DNA of 64,000 nt from Adiantum capillus-veneris (Eukaryota; Streptophyta; Polypodiopsida; Polypodiales; Pteridaceae). A model generated the notes under the pieces. It saw only the letters and a program-made list of their open reading frames with translations, ran no database searches and was not told the origin of the DNA. Where the stretch lies: assembly GCA_014529385.2 (NCBI GenBank), contig CM043950.1, positions 68,752,935 through 68,816,934 on the forward strand. The letters are read 5' to 3'. Position numbers and translations under genes: made by a program. This document shows, in pieces, positions 35,053 to 50,148 of this stretch. The number at the start of each line of letters is the position of its first letter. Positions within the stretch are counted from its first letter, which is position 1.

Positions 35053-35898
35053 CCCCGCATGCAAGAGCTACTTAATGGGCTCAAAGGGTACCCCCAACTC
35101 CCTTTTTTTCAGTCATTGGAGGTCAAGGGAGAAAGTAATTACCACAGTGCTGATCATCGCTGCATCTAGAGAAAGAGAGAGAAAATCATGAAATGATAGA
35201 GAAGGCATCCGCCTCCACAGCAGTGCCGTGCTCTACCTGCGCCTTCCACCCCATACTACAACCGCCGCTCTCAAACCATTTGTTTCCCTTGCTCTGCCTT
35301 CTCGCACACAACTTCCGAAATTCTTCGAAGCCCCTGACCATGCACACACATGAGCTGGTTAGAATATCGTACTCTTGCACTCCAAGACTGACAAGGGAAA
35401 AAAAACCTCCCTCTCTCCCTTCGTCTTCACGCTCTCCAATGGTGTTGTTATAAACACCCTATTCTAGTCCTCGTCGCTTGCCCAACACCCAAGCCTTCAC
35501 GCCTAGAACTTCCTCAAGTCCACTTTTCAGCACCCAAAGCCCTCCCTTGACACCTTTCCTTTGCATGCTTCAGACCAACGTGAGAGAGTGAGACAGATTT
35601 CCCACAACTAGAAAAAAAAAACTTTTTTGGTTAGATAGTAATGCATGGCAGGTCGCCCTCTGCGCGCTCTATCAATTTCCCTATCTCTCCTTGTCTGCCC
35701 GTCGCCCGCTGCCCGTCGCCCGCCAACTACCTGCTTCTAGTGTTGCATAGCCTCACTTTCCACTCTCTGTGCACCTTACTCTCTCTTGGTAGAAAAGAAA
35801 CTCTTTGAAAGAGCGCGCGCCTCTTTCAGGGAGTTTCTTTTTTACTGAGAGAGAGAGAGAGAGAGAGAATTCTTTCAGCACCGGGCAGAGGAGGTGAC

Positions 35899-35998
<100 letters not shown>

Positions 35999-36162
35999 TT
36001 GCCTGTCTCGGGTGCCGAGTGTTGCACGTAGAGAGCAGGCACAACCAAGAGTTCATACCCAACTGAGTTAGAGGGAGAAAGAGACAGAGCCCTTGACGTC
36101 AGCACATGCAGGTCATAGCAGGTAGAGCCGAGCTAAGGCAGAAACCTAGCACAGGCCCGAGA

Positions 36163-36164
<2 letters not shown>

Positions 36165-36197
<33 letters not shown>
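36165..36197. repeat. Poly-G tract, 33 bp
   Basis: Run of 33 G following GAGA. Such a run can form G-quadruplex structure and its length is error-prone. Confidence 0.95.
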
Positions 36198-36198
<1 letters not shown>

Positions 36199-36271
36199 TG
36201 GAATGAGACTCCTCTCTATGTGCCAACAACAATAGCCTAGAAAATTGAGTCTATTGCAAGTGCCTGTAAAC

Positions 36272-36371
<100 letters not shown>

Positions 36372-36444
36372 TTCTATTATCGTCCTCGGAGGTCAAATAT
36401 GACCTATGGGACCAAATGAACATGTCACGTGGTGTGAGTGGAGG

Positions 36445-37996
36445 TCATAAGTGACTCTCGATGCTCAAAAATGGCTGAAATGAGCGTTGCAATAGAGAGT
36501 CCACATCGTGGTTGGGATGTAGGGAGAGCTCATGGCTGAATATATGGGGAAAAGAGGACCTAATGTAGTCAAAAGCTGAGCACTCAAGTAGTGTGTGGTA
36601 CTCACTCTCTCGCACTTGACTAGGGCATAAGGTGCAAAGTCGATGACACTCCTCAACAATGCCCCAACGTCGTGTCTTGCAACGTAGAGAATGGGAGCTA
36701 AGACGAATTGGAGGCAATGGTGCGGATCGCACTCAACACGATGGGCTCAAGGATGTAGGGATGGGTTCGGTTACCTCGTTCGAAGAAGAAGAGAGATTTG
36801 TAGTTTGGGGCAACGTGTGTGGTGTAAGGGCTGAAGCGAGAACATCCGGATTTCTCCCAAGCCGTGATACATTGGTGTTGTAAGAAGGCCTCATTAACTT
36901 GGGAGTCGATCGACGCATCCTTGACCAAGTGACATGCATCCCATCTTCCAAACCATTTCTTGATGTCAAGCATCCACCCCGAACTTAGTATTTTGCTCTT
37001 GCATGTCTTTTGAACCTTTTGACTTGCTTCATATGCGATTCTAGGAAGTCGATGCAAAGGGCTACGTTGTGTCTTACTCATGTACTCCACAACCCTTTGC
37101 ATGCCAAAGACCTCAATGGGAAGCTATCCGGACTCAAGAAGTAAGAGCATGTAGAGTGTTTGTGTCTTGACTTGGAGAAAGTTGGGGAGAAAACGCTTTT
37201 GGACATTCTCAAACTCTTTTCAAGTAGACTTCCCGATGCTTCCACCCCACACCTCCACTCCATAAAGAAGCACCGGTGTCACCAATGTGTCAAAGAGGTA
37301 CTTTTTGAGAGCCCAACACTTGATCTCTCCAGCATTGCACATGTTCTCAAATGCATAATAAGCCCTCTTTCTGGCTTCCAAGCGACGCATTGCACAATCC
37401 TTCCATTTATGATTGGATGGAACCTCAAGGCCAAGGTACATGAAGTGATCTACCACTTCAAGTTGCTCATTGTTGTATACAATGCATGGATTTTCATCAT
37501 TGAGGGTCTTTACAAGCATAACCTTGGTTTTGGATCCATTCACGATCAGCCCGCTATGTAGGCAAAAGCATTCCAAGACACTCATAAGCTTTTGTGCATC
37601 TTCTAAGGTATGTGCCAAGAGCACTATATCATCCACATAAAGCAAAAGCATGATCACCACATTTCTAATCTTAACCTGTTCTATGCCTTCTTGCTGCATA
37701 AAATCAAGAACCATGCATTCCAATTTATCAATGAATAGCCCAAAGAGGGTTGGGGAAAGTGGGCATCCTTGTTTGACACCAATGGTGCTTGCAAAAAATT
37801 CTGAAGTTCCATCTCCCATACATAATCGACATGTCACTTTTTGGTAGATGCGAAAGATTGCATGCATAAATTCTCTTGGCACTTGAAGGCTTTGCATATG
37901 TCTCCAAAGATTTCCTCGCGGTACCATGTCAAAAGCTTTCTTGAAATCCACAAAGCAACAATACAACTTTTTTCCTTTCAATTGAGACGCTTCCAT
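36445..37996 (-). pseudogene. LINE-1 reverse transcriptase and C-terminal Cys-His domain
   Basis: The 258-codon frame (37996-37220) includes FVDFKKAFDMVPRGN (motif A), GVKQGCPLSPTLFGLFID (motif B) and LLLYVDDIVLLAHT (motif C with catalytic YVDD). Downstream frames continue with RLEARKRAYYAFENM and, after frameshifts, CTLCPSQVRESEYHTLLEC, a C-x2-C...H-x4-C pattern like the zinc-finger domain at the end of plant LINE reverse transcriptases. The enzyme would copy element RNA at a nicked target. Confidence 0.88.
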
Positions 37997-38192
37997 AAGA
38001 ACTCGAAAAGTGACAAGGTGATCAATAGTGCTGTGATGCTTTCAAAAATCTGCTTGGCCAAGCGTACGTTTGCCATTTTTTTCAGCCCATTCACTTATCT
38101 TCATCTCCATGATACATCCAAATAACTTTGCCATCAAAGAACCAACCATTATAGTTCACATTGTTTACATCTCCTCCTTTGTGCAAAGGTTT

Positions 38193-38338
38193 GATCCAAT
38201 TTGCACTCCAATCATGAGGCATGCCATACTAAAGTGCAAGGTTAAACATATCACATATCCAATTTGATCCAATTTGCACTCCAATCATGAGGCATGCCAT
38301 ACTGAAGTGCAAGGTTAAACATATCACATATCCAATAT
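38193..38338. repeat. 83-bp tandem duplication in LINE-1
   Basis: 'gatccaatttgcactccaat' starts at 38193 and again at 38276, with one base difference in the following 60 bases. It disrupts ORF2. Confidence 0.92.
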
Positions 38339-39858
38339 CATGTTTTCTTGCTTGTCCATTTAATCATTTCAGCCTTGATACCTTGAAGGTCACCTACCTT
38401 GCAAGTAGCAAGTTTCTCAAGCGCGCGGCATACATCTTCAATGGTAAAGAAGGGAAGCATAAACGGAAGGGAGCTACAACACTCCATCTTATCAACATTG
38501 GGTTGCTCATAGAGGTTCTTGCAATGCATATACATATCCTCAAGAGTCAAGTCACCAAAGCTCTCAACGTGCTTGCCTTTTAGATTTTGCCAAAACTTGC
38601 CACATGCCTGTGCTCTCTCTTGCACTAAAAGAAATTGTTTTTTGACTTCCCACCTTCTCCTCTTCTTTTGAACAAGTGCTTTGTATGTGTGTGAACATTC
38701 CAAGTAAACTTCCTTGTCTTTGATTGCATCCAATCTTAGCAAGTGTTTTTGGGCTTGACTACATTCCATGTCAAACCATTTCTTCTTGGTGCTACCCTTC
38801 TTAGACCTTTTGCAAGACATGTGTTTCACCGAAAAGCATTCCTTCGCACAAGAGCAAATTACTTCTTTGAAAAATTTCCACTTGCATTCTAATGTTGGGC
38901 TCTCTTGATGCTCTATCATGCTTAAAATTTGGTCCACCATATTAGCATATATAAGTACTCGTTTGAAGTCTAGACGTAGGTACAAATGATTCACATCATG
39001 ATTGGAGGCTACATGCTCGGGCCCTTTACCACACTTGAGATCAATACATAACATCCTATGATCCGATTCCGGATTCCATTCACCAAGTGTAAAGCTTTGT
39101 ATGCATTCTAGAGTGGCTTCCGAGAACAACATATAGTCAATCACGCTATCACCATTGTGCTTTCTACATGTAAAGTCATTTGTGCCTCGCCATAGAGATA
39201 CACCATTTGCAATGAGCATTCTGGTACTATTGCACATATGTAGAAATGACTTTCCATAGTGATCCAGTTCTTTTGCATCATTAGAACTTCAATCATACAT
39301 GTATGAGTCATCCATTCTTCTTCAGACATGCGGCATGTCGACTTGTTGTGTGTCGTGTTGTAATATATTTGTGTGAGCATTCATGTCTCCAAAAACAATG
39401 ACTTCACCTTGATCCTTGTAATGAGCAATGTCTTCCTCTAGTTCAACAAAGGGCTGATCTCTATCCATATTCAAGCGAGCATAAAAGTTGGAGTCATAGT
39501 GAGGAATGTAGCAACCAGCCACAAAGACGACTTGAACATTTGGTAGGCAGATTTTCAGCCATAAGTAGCATTTATACTTATCTTCTTTGACGATAGAAAC
39601 ATATTTCAAACCCTTTTTGGTCATACATGCTACGCCTCCTTAGCCTCTTCGTTGCTATGCATTTTTGGCCCACAGCAAAGAATGCACATCGTATTTATCA
39701 AATCCAAGAATTTGTTGCACATCGTGCTCCCATGTTTCGACAATAAGTATCACATCGGAGTCATTGGTAAGCTCATCAATGCCAATTCTCGCATTCCATG
39801 GATACCCGTTACAATTCCAAAAGCTTATTCGCAAGCGTGAGTTGGTCTCATAGATCAT
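38338..39858 (-). pseudogene. LINE-1 endonuclease and linker
   Basis: Readable in four overlapping frames. Motifs are SFWNCNGYPW (metal-binding Asn), ILIVETWEH (catalytic Glu), GCYIPHYDSN (Tyr), VFGDMNAH (Asp and Asn) and ESDHRMLCIDL (Asp-His pair). All the residues needed for an exonuclease-endonuclease-phosphatase nuclease are present although the frame is not continuous. The segment after ESDHRM leads to the reverse transcriptase. Confidence 0.85.
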
Positions 39859-39990
39859 GTGTCCCTATTTGTTGGGTGGACTTGCATCCTCCTCAAGTGG
39901 CTTTTCTTCTTGAGATGATACCTTAACCTTCTTGCTTCTTTCCTCATATGCTTTGCGACATACATTTTGTTGCATAAGAGTACGATCCTC

Positions 39991-39994
<4 letters not shown>

Positions 39995-40051
<57 letters not shown>
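39995..40051. repeat. (GA)n array at the 5' side of LINE-1
   Basis: About 56 bp of GA between the truncated LINE and the MADS-box fragment. Confidence 0.97.
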
Positions 40052-42770
<2,719 letters not shown>

Positions 42771-43398
42771 ATTCAAGGAAAGGAATTTTGTATGTTTGGA
42801 AAATGATTTTTTTCACAACACTACCGGCGACTTTCCAGGCACAAAAGGTGTTTGTGTGTGTGTGTGCGTGTGTGTGTGTGTGAGATGGAGATGGAGATGG
42901 CTAGGTGTAGGGCGTCATGCAGAAGGTGTGGCCACTACAGAGAGGAAGCGAGACAGAGAGCGAGAAATTCTGTTAATGCTTCAAATTGGAGAGAAATGAA
43001 ATGATATATTAGGGGCATTTCACACATTTATAGTGTACTCAAACCCCAACAGACAGACAGGGCATGGTTGGCCTCTCCAATTACTAGTTGAGAGTTCGCA
43101 TAGTGAACCTTGCACACAAATCCTAAGGTGGGGGAGGTAGGGGGTTTTACCCTAGCCTATGCAAAAAAGCCTCTTAACATCTTCATGCAAAATTCCCTTT
43201 AGGGTAGGTTGAAAGAGGAGATCATTTGATGTTTCAAAATAATTGGCATTTTTTGCAATTTTTCTCTATTTTTTGAAAATTTTCAAGAAGATTTTCTCCT
43301 TCGTTCCCTCCTTTCACAACTGGCTGTTTTGACTTTTCAACCGGCTCAAGGCTAAATTAAGGCACATTTTTCTCAAACATTGATACGAAGAGTCATAC
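42771..43398. other. No gene recognised; short GT repeat
   Basis: Contains a (GT)n tract at about 42850-42882 followed by GAGATG repeats. The rest has no supported feature. Confidence 0.6.
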
Positions 43399-43419
43399 AC
43401 ACAATGGAGAGAGAGATAG

Positions 43420-44464
43420 ATAGATCAAATTATTGTCCACAGAGTTCATATATGACCCATGGGACAAAAAACGCATTACAACAATTCCTTCTCAGTGCGG
43501 GCTGATACATATCAGTTAAGGACTGAGGGTCCATCAAGAGGGTAGAGTAGAGAAAAAGAGAAAACAAAAACATAAGGAGGGTCGACTGAGGGGAGAGCCA
43601 GTTTGGGGTTTCGAAACTCTTGTTCTCTTTGCCACCCGGTAAATTGCCCATTTGCCTTGCTTACGTGCTTCGTGCATCTTCTTGAGCTCGCTCACTTTAC
43701 TCTTGACTTGATTCATGGTCAATTCTTCAGCATCAAAATCTTTTTTCCCTTGAGAAGTCGAGATTGACATAGCAGGTTCAGATGCTCATCTTTGTTCTTG
43801 AAAGTGAGTATGCGATGCTTGGGTGGCACATGTCTATGTATATTGTTGATCCAGGCAATAGTTTCGGGCTTGATGTAGACAAGTTGAAGAATGTTATTAA
43901 GCTTGATGATTGCTTCCTCGATGTCCTCTGTGGTACACCACGGTAAGTGTAGCCCCCCAATCGTGACCTTGAGGCCAAGAGATTCTGGTAGCCGGCATTC
44001 TTGTAGGGCCGCATGTATCTTGCTGTCAATCTTCTTATGTGTTGCTTCATGTCATTCTTTTTGCACTGCCATGACAGTTTCGGTGAGTGAGACTTCAACT
44101 GCATGTGCTTTTTCAAGCAAAGCTTGGATCTCTACTTCCTTCCCATATTCAAGCTTGCGTAGACATTCTTTGAGTATTTCATTCTCCCTGATGAGTTCTT
44201 GAATATGAGCCTCAAGGGCTGTAATTTGTGGTTCTTGGCGGGCGGCGGGGTCCTTCCTTGGTGCAGCTGCCACCGCAAGAAATCTCTTACGTGCAGTAGG
44301 GGTGCCAAAGGATGACATCGAGCCGCAAATTTCTGTTGGGCACACAGTGGTGTGTAAGATTGAGGGATTATGCTGATTTAAATTTTTTGGAGGCATTAAG
44401 CCATGTTCTGTGTAACCGGGTTAAAAGGTATCAACGAACAGGGGGTGGGGATTAGGTTCGACGG

Positions 44465-44467
<3 letters not shown>
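43420..44467 (-). mobile_element. ORF1-only LINE copy (LINE-4)
   Basis: On the minus strand an ORF1 is followed directly by a diverged form of the family's 3' end (TTTGTCCCATGGGTCATATA, 43450-43470) and a short GAGAGATAGATAGATC tract. The 5' side joins the GA array at 44468-44559. No endonuclease or reverse transcriptase lies between. It resembles half-LINE elements of animals. Confidence 0.6.
43719..44396 (-). pseudogene. LINE ORF1 protein (coiled coil plus RNA-binding domain)
   Basis: A 225-codon reading frame from MPPKNLNQHN with one internal TGA at codon 115 (44052-44054). Residues about 55-110 form a coiled coil (QITALEAHIQELIRENEIL and following heptads). After the stop, LKVTIGGLHLPWCTTEDIEE and VPPKHRILTFKNKDEHLNLL resemble the RRM-like and C-terminal parts of L1 ORF1. 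A T run near 43740 shifts the frame; the other frame continues KKDFDAEELTMNQVKSKV. ORF1 proteins coat LINE RNA. Which LINE it served is inferred from the shared 3' end. Confidence 0.65.

Positions 44468-44559
<92 letters not shown>
44468..44559. repeat. (GA)n array at the 5' side of LINE-4
   Basis: About 92 bp of GA. Confidence 0.97.
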
Positions 44560-44561
<2 letters not shown>

Positions 44562-44562
44562 C

Positions 44563-44960
44563 CTGTCAGTGCTTCAAATTTTGAAGTTGATTTCCATAGG
44601 AGAGAAATGAAATGATATATTAACATATTCAAGAGGCCAAAATGACCTATGAGACCAAACCATTACAAACTGATGAATCTGATGCCATGTTTGGGTACTA
44701 GAAGTGCTACTATCTGGAATTGAGAGAGAGAGAGAGCTACACAAGAAAGAGCAAGAAAGAGAGCGAGCGAGACTCATGTTAATGCATTGAAATTTGAAGC
44801 TGATTGCCACATGAAATAAATGAAATGATATATCAACATATTCAAGAGGCCAAAATGACCTATGAGACCCAACCATTACTAATTGGTGAATCTGATACCC
44901 TACCTGGGTACAGAAAATATTAAAATGAAACTAGAAGTGCTACTAGCTGGAATTCTCTGT
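44563..44960. repeat. Tandem pair of LINE 3'-end-like segments
   Basis: Two copies about 213 bp apart contain 'aatgatatat', 'ttcaagaggccaaaatgacc' and 'tatgagacc', then 'ctagaagtgctacta'. The GGCCAAAATGACCTATGAGACC core resembles the family 3' end (GGTCAAATATGACCTATGGG). A (GT)n tract follows at 44958-44982. Confidence 0.7.
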
Positions 44961-44982
44961 GTGTGTGTGTGTGTGTGTGTGT

Positions 44983-47716
44983 AGCAGTTTTAAATCTATA
45001 TACATATACGCAAACGAACACGAGCTGTTCACAGACCATAAATTCTAGAAAAGTACAGTGGCATTGCACAATAATTTACTTGCAGTTGAAAATAAATTTT
45101 GTACAAGGTAATGAAGATAACAAGATATAGTTCAAGAATCCATAAACCCAAAGTCTGGGATAATTTGCGTCACATTAAGATATCCTCCATTTGTTAAGAA
45201 CTGGACAATTTAATCAAGGAAGGTAGCCCTCACCTGCACCCATAGCCACAAGAAAACAGTTCGTTAGCACGTGACTGTACGCAGGTGATGCAGGGCATCC
45301 CAGTTGTTATCCATGTCACCTTAAAAAAACATATCGTTCTTAACAAGTATATTGTTTAGTTTTGAAATAAACCATTCTTTGGCAATTTTGCTAATCTGAT
45401 AAAGGAACTTGCACACCCATAAAGTAGCAATGTATCTTTTCATTCCTCAATTTAATATACATATATCTCTCTTTTTTTTGAAACATCTTTTGCTACACTA
45501 AGTTTTTTGGAGAAACGAAACACTTCCTTTTTGATCTGATAAGAGAGAATTTCACTCATTTGTCGGTAGGTAAAGTTAATCTCAAGCCAAAAACACAGCT
45601 CAATTAAGGACAACCTCATCCTTGTGGTTTGAAAACAATTAGAGCAAATCCTGCTATAAGGACCGATTTTTAAAATCACCTTGAGATATCTTTTTACAAA
45701 AAGAAACTTTAAAGATTTTTATACATTTATAAATCTGAGTTCACTCCCCCTGTTAAGAAGACTATATTTCTCAAGAAATATTAATGATTATCATGTCATG
45801 TCTTGTTATATTGTATCACTAGCCAGAAATAGACAGTTGTTTTAATTAAAAAATATAAGGCCCTAGGTGAGTCAGTCCTTCGATCAAACTCGGACCTGGT
45901 CCGAGACAGATACGACATATAAAAAACCAGAAAGGATCAGTATAAAAGGGATTTTATACGACTTTCCATAAGACCGAGGCCTTTATAACCTATTCCTAGA
46001 AGCACTATTGTAGATACTGCAAGATGCTAGGTTAGAGTCAGCTCCTATATATTTTTTGAGTGTTTTTTTAAAAACCAGCAAATGAAGACCAACAAATTTT
46101 ATAGAATAGCCGAGGTTCCAACCTAGCCAAGCCATATATAACTCAATTTCCCAGTTTGAAGTAAAGGTAATTTATCGAACAGTAAAAAAACATCATCTTA
46201 TGTGAAAAAAACCAGAATCTTGGAACCAGTTTTAATAAATCCTAGTATGTGCTGCCATACTTTAGCTCCATATACAAACCGAGTATGTATTGCCACTCAT
46301 ATTCAATAATGGATGTGTAGCAACTCTTAGCATTATCACGAATAAGAAAAAGAGAAATAAGACAAGTCGGGACGCCTTTACAGAAACCAGTATAAAGTGC
46401 CCACAAACAGGTGTACCGCAGAACCAATGCAATAGGAACCTTAACAAGAGATTAAATTTATCAAGTGACTGTCATTTAATACAAAGGACAACAGTAAATT
46501 AGTGAAGCATAATCCAAAATATCAAATCAACATTATATGATCATTACAGCTCATTTTATTTGTGAATTTTTGGTTTTTTTTAAATTTTTACACGACTTAA
46601 TTTAATCTATTGAGCAGATTTTTAACCGAATCATAACATCTTCGCCCCAATATACAATTCCATTCTAAAAAGTACATACAGTACTCTTTCCTTAGTAGCA
46701 AAAACGGCCTCTTACCTGGCAGTTTCCCCTTTTCTTTAAAACCAGAATTTTCATCAGAGACCCAGTTTTACAGCACTGTATACGGCAACCATGCATACTA
46801 CTCCCATCATTCACAAGAATCCCGTCAGTACTTAGTATAACTGAGCCTTTCACTCAGTTTCCAGAACGAGGTTGCAACTTAATTTTTTGTTTATTTTACA
46901 ACATCGACCATCCTTAGTCAACGAATTATACAATTTCCAAACTGTCACAAAGCAGAGATGTACCTACACATTCATTAACTCCAAAAGACCAGTAAGAAAA
47001 GTATCCGGAACAAGTTTCCATTTCTTCTCACTCTATATTACTGGTTTTTTTTAACAAAAACTTCAAATCTTTTTATCAACAAAGCTTAGCTTTAGGTTTA
47101 AAATCTGGTAACAGACTACCTGGTTTTTCAAATAAAAATTCAAAAACCAGTTCCAGCAAAGCTACACAGAGATTCCAAATGCAAGATGAAGAATTTTTAT
47201 AAAACCTGTAGATTGGGAGACGACGAAGCGTCCACAGTATCCATCACGTTCTTTTTCGGCATGGCATCCAGCAACTGGGTACAGTATATAGAGATGTTTA
47301 TTTACCTTAAAGCAAGGTTACATCAAATATATATCTAGTCATATACTGAATACCAACTAGAAACCCCAATGCAGTCGATACCCGGTTCAAATCGACTATC
47401 GAGCTTTTTTGAACGAGGCTCAGGTATAGCCCACACATCCCAGATATCCACAAACCATTATACTCGGCTTAAGTCAAGCATCCAATAACTGGGGTACAGT
47501 ATACCAGCAAGGAACTAAACAGTGTACGATATACTACATATTAACACCACATTTTTTTGATTAATTCATACTTCCAATTTTGATTCAAAGTCAAAAAGTG
47601 AGTCTATAAAAGCCAGAAGACACTAATATATAAACCAATCAAAGGTAGTAGTAAGGAGTAATTGTACACAAGTAATATACATATCCGCATGTTTGCATAT
47701 CACGAGTGCTAAAAGA
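44983..47716. other. GA-poor region with no confirmed gene
   Basis: AT-rich DNA that does not resemble the retroelements around it. AAAACCAG or its complement recurs at about 45923, 46071, 46207, 46738, 47041, 47120, 47143 and 47735. A pair of 25-base near-repeats, 'gcatccagcaactgggtaca' (47264) and 'gcatccaataactggggtac' (47478), is present. On the minus strand a possible small exon (about 47203-47259, MPKKNVMDTVDASSSPNLQ before GTTTTAT) and a donor-like CTGCCAG/GTAAGA near 46718 hint at a host gene, not proven. Confidence 0.35.
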
Positions 47717-48232
47717 ATGGCCTACAATCAAGAACTGGTTTTTTCCATAGCAAAAGCACACCTTTATCAATCAGGTGACTCTACACGGAGAGCAACATTA
47801 CTCCGTTATGAATTATATCTATTACCACAATTAGGAACCTCTGTTTCCCAGACTAAATGGTGGTCATACAAAGATCGAGTGACTCGTGTAACCCTTTGGG
47901 GTCATGAGCATTTTAGGAACAATATCAGATTGGCTATGGTTACAGAGGCTCTAGGCCTAGGGCCACAGTATTATTACGTAGAACATTCAATGAAGCCAGG
48001 TTTTTCAGAGCGGTTATACCTGCTAGCCCAATTCCTTCCATCTCAAAAGATCTATTTGTATCGAAGTTATGGTCATCAATTAAGAGGTTATTTTAACAGT
48101 ACTCCACGCACACGGGAGTATGGGTTGGTCTTGGCAACTCGTATCTTGCCTTTAATAGAGCGCCCAAACACCTACTATTACTACGATAGCTGTTTGTGTG
48201 ATCACGTAATGGGCGGTTTAATAGAGATGTAG
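47717..48232 (+). CDS. Unrecognised ORF of 171 codons
   Basis: An uninterrupted frame starts MAYNQELVFSIAKAHLYQ and ends GGLIEM before TAG. I chose the ATG at 47717; the frame is open a little further upstream but without another ATG. The product is rich in Tyr and Leu, mildly basic, with a YYYY string near the C-terminus, and has no signal peptide or membrane segment that I can see. It does not resemble Gag, Pol or transposase motifs. It is the only sizeable intact frame between 44.4 and 51 kb that is not a translated microsatellite. Possibilities are an exon of a host gene, a viral relic or a chance frame. Confidence 0.4.
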   Translation: MAYNQELVFSIAKAHLYQSGDSTRRATLLRYELYLLPQLGTSVSQTKWWSYKDRVTRVTLWGHEHFRNNIRLAMVTEALGLGPQYYYVEHSMKPGFSERLYLLAQFLPSQKIYLYRSYGHQLRGYFNSTPRTREYGLVLATRILPLIERPNTYYYYDSCLCDHVMGGLIEM

Positions 48233-48310
48233 ATGAGGAGCACCAAAAATACTTATTAGCCCTACTTCTATTTGTCCCTTGTAAGTCAGAAGAAAGAACT
48301 CAAGCTATTT

Positions 48311-48387
<77 letters not shown>
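48311..48387. repeat. (TG)n(AG)n compound microsatellite
   Basis: About 20 bp of TG followed by about 57 bp of AG. Confidence 0.95.
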
Positions 48388-48395
<8 letters not shown>

Positions 48396-48486
48396 TCATG
48401 TGTCATAACCTCCTTCATTTGATAGTGTGCCCTGCAACTCTGGCGACATAGAGAACAATGCGCGCATAGCTATAAAGAGAGAAAGG

Positions 48487-48622
<136 letters not shown>

Positions 48623-48868
48623 CATCTATCTTGGAGTATTTTTATCGTTCTTTTTGGAAAGATGTGATGACTGTGTCAATTTGTTTTCCAACTTCAAACA
48701 TGCCTAAGGTGTATGCCAACAAATATCTACACTATTATAGAAGGGAAGGGATTCTGGTCCCCTTGTTTACATATGTCACGTTCTCCTTGATCCATGAGCA
48801 TGTGTACACTGCAGCTCCGCCTACACCGCAACACACCGTGTGAACTGAGAATGAGAGAGAGAGGGGGG

Positions 48869-49312
<444 letters not shown>

Positions 49313-49383
<71 letters not shown>
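49313..49383. repeat. (GA)n array at the 3' end of LINE-3
   Basis: About 70 bp of GA. Confidence 0.97.
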
Positions 49384-49387
<4 letters not shown>

Positions 49388-50095
49388 ATTATCGTCCTCG
49401 GAGGTCAAATATGACCTATGGGACCAAAGTTACATGTGATGTAGTATTTGCATGGCTGATGAGTGACTCTCGATGCTCCAAAATTGTGGTGATGAGAGTC
49501 GCAATGGAGATCCCACACTGTGGGCAGGGAGAGGAAAGTGTGTAGGTCTAAGTCATGGCTGAAAATGTGAGAGAAGAAAGTTTGGATGTGACCAAAAGCT
49601 GAGCACTCTAGTAGTGTGTGGTACTCAGACTCTTGAACTTGCAGTGAGCATAATTTGCACAGTCGATTTGACTCTTCTCCATTGCCCCAACGCCTTGTCT
49701 CGCATTGAAGGGAGTGGGAGCTAAGCCGGATGGCTAGGATAGTGCGTATTGTCGACAAGGGGATAGGCTCAAGCATGTAAGTGTGAGTACGGTTTCCTCT
49801 TTCAGCAAAGAACATGGTTTTGTAGTTGGGAGCAATATGGGTGGTGTACTATATGAAGTGTTACCCACAGGGTTTCTCCCAAGCTGTAATACATTGGTCT
49901 TCTAGAAAAGCTTCATTCATTTGGGAGTCAATTGAAGCATCATGTAGCGAGTGTAATGCATCCCATCTCCCAAACCACTTCTATATATCTTGCATCCATC
50001 CCGTGCTTAAGATCTTGCTTTTATGCGTCTTTTGAATTTTTCTGCTTGCTTCCCATGCAATTGTAGGAAGTCGATGTGAGGGGTTTTGACGCATC

Positions 50096-50097
<2 letters not shown>
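49384..50097 (-). mobile_element. LINE-3, short 5'-truncated copy
   Basis: Contains only the C-terminal domain (CKLCSLQVQESEYHTLLEC in the frame 49815-49405) and the conserved 3' end. It aligns closely with LINE-2 at 40527-41240 (I judge about 90% identity by eye). The match stops where the GA array at 50098 begins. Confidence 0.87.

Positions 50098-50146
<49 letters not shown>
50098..50146. repeat. (GA)n array at the 5' side of LINE-3
   Basis: About 48 bp of GA. Confidence 0.97.

Positions 50147-50148
<2 letters not shown>

Noticed and set aside
48640-48843. Frame [16 protein letters not shown]... as a gene
   Set aside because: It is open only because it runs on from a GA array, is short and shows no recognisable motif.
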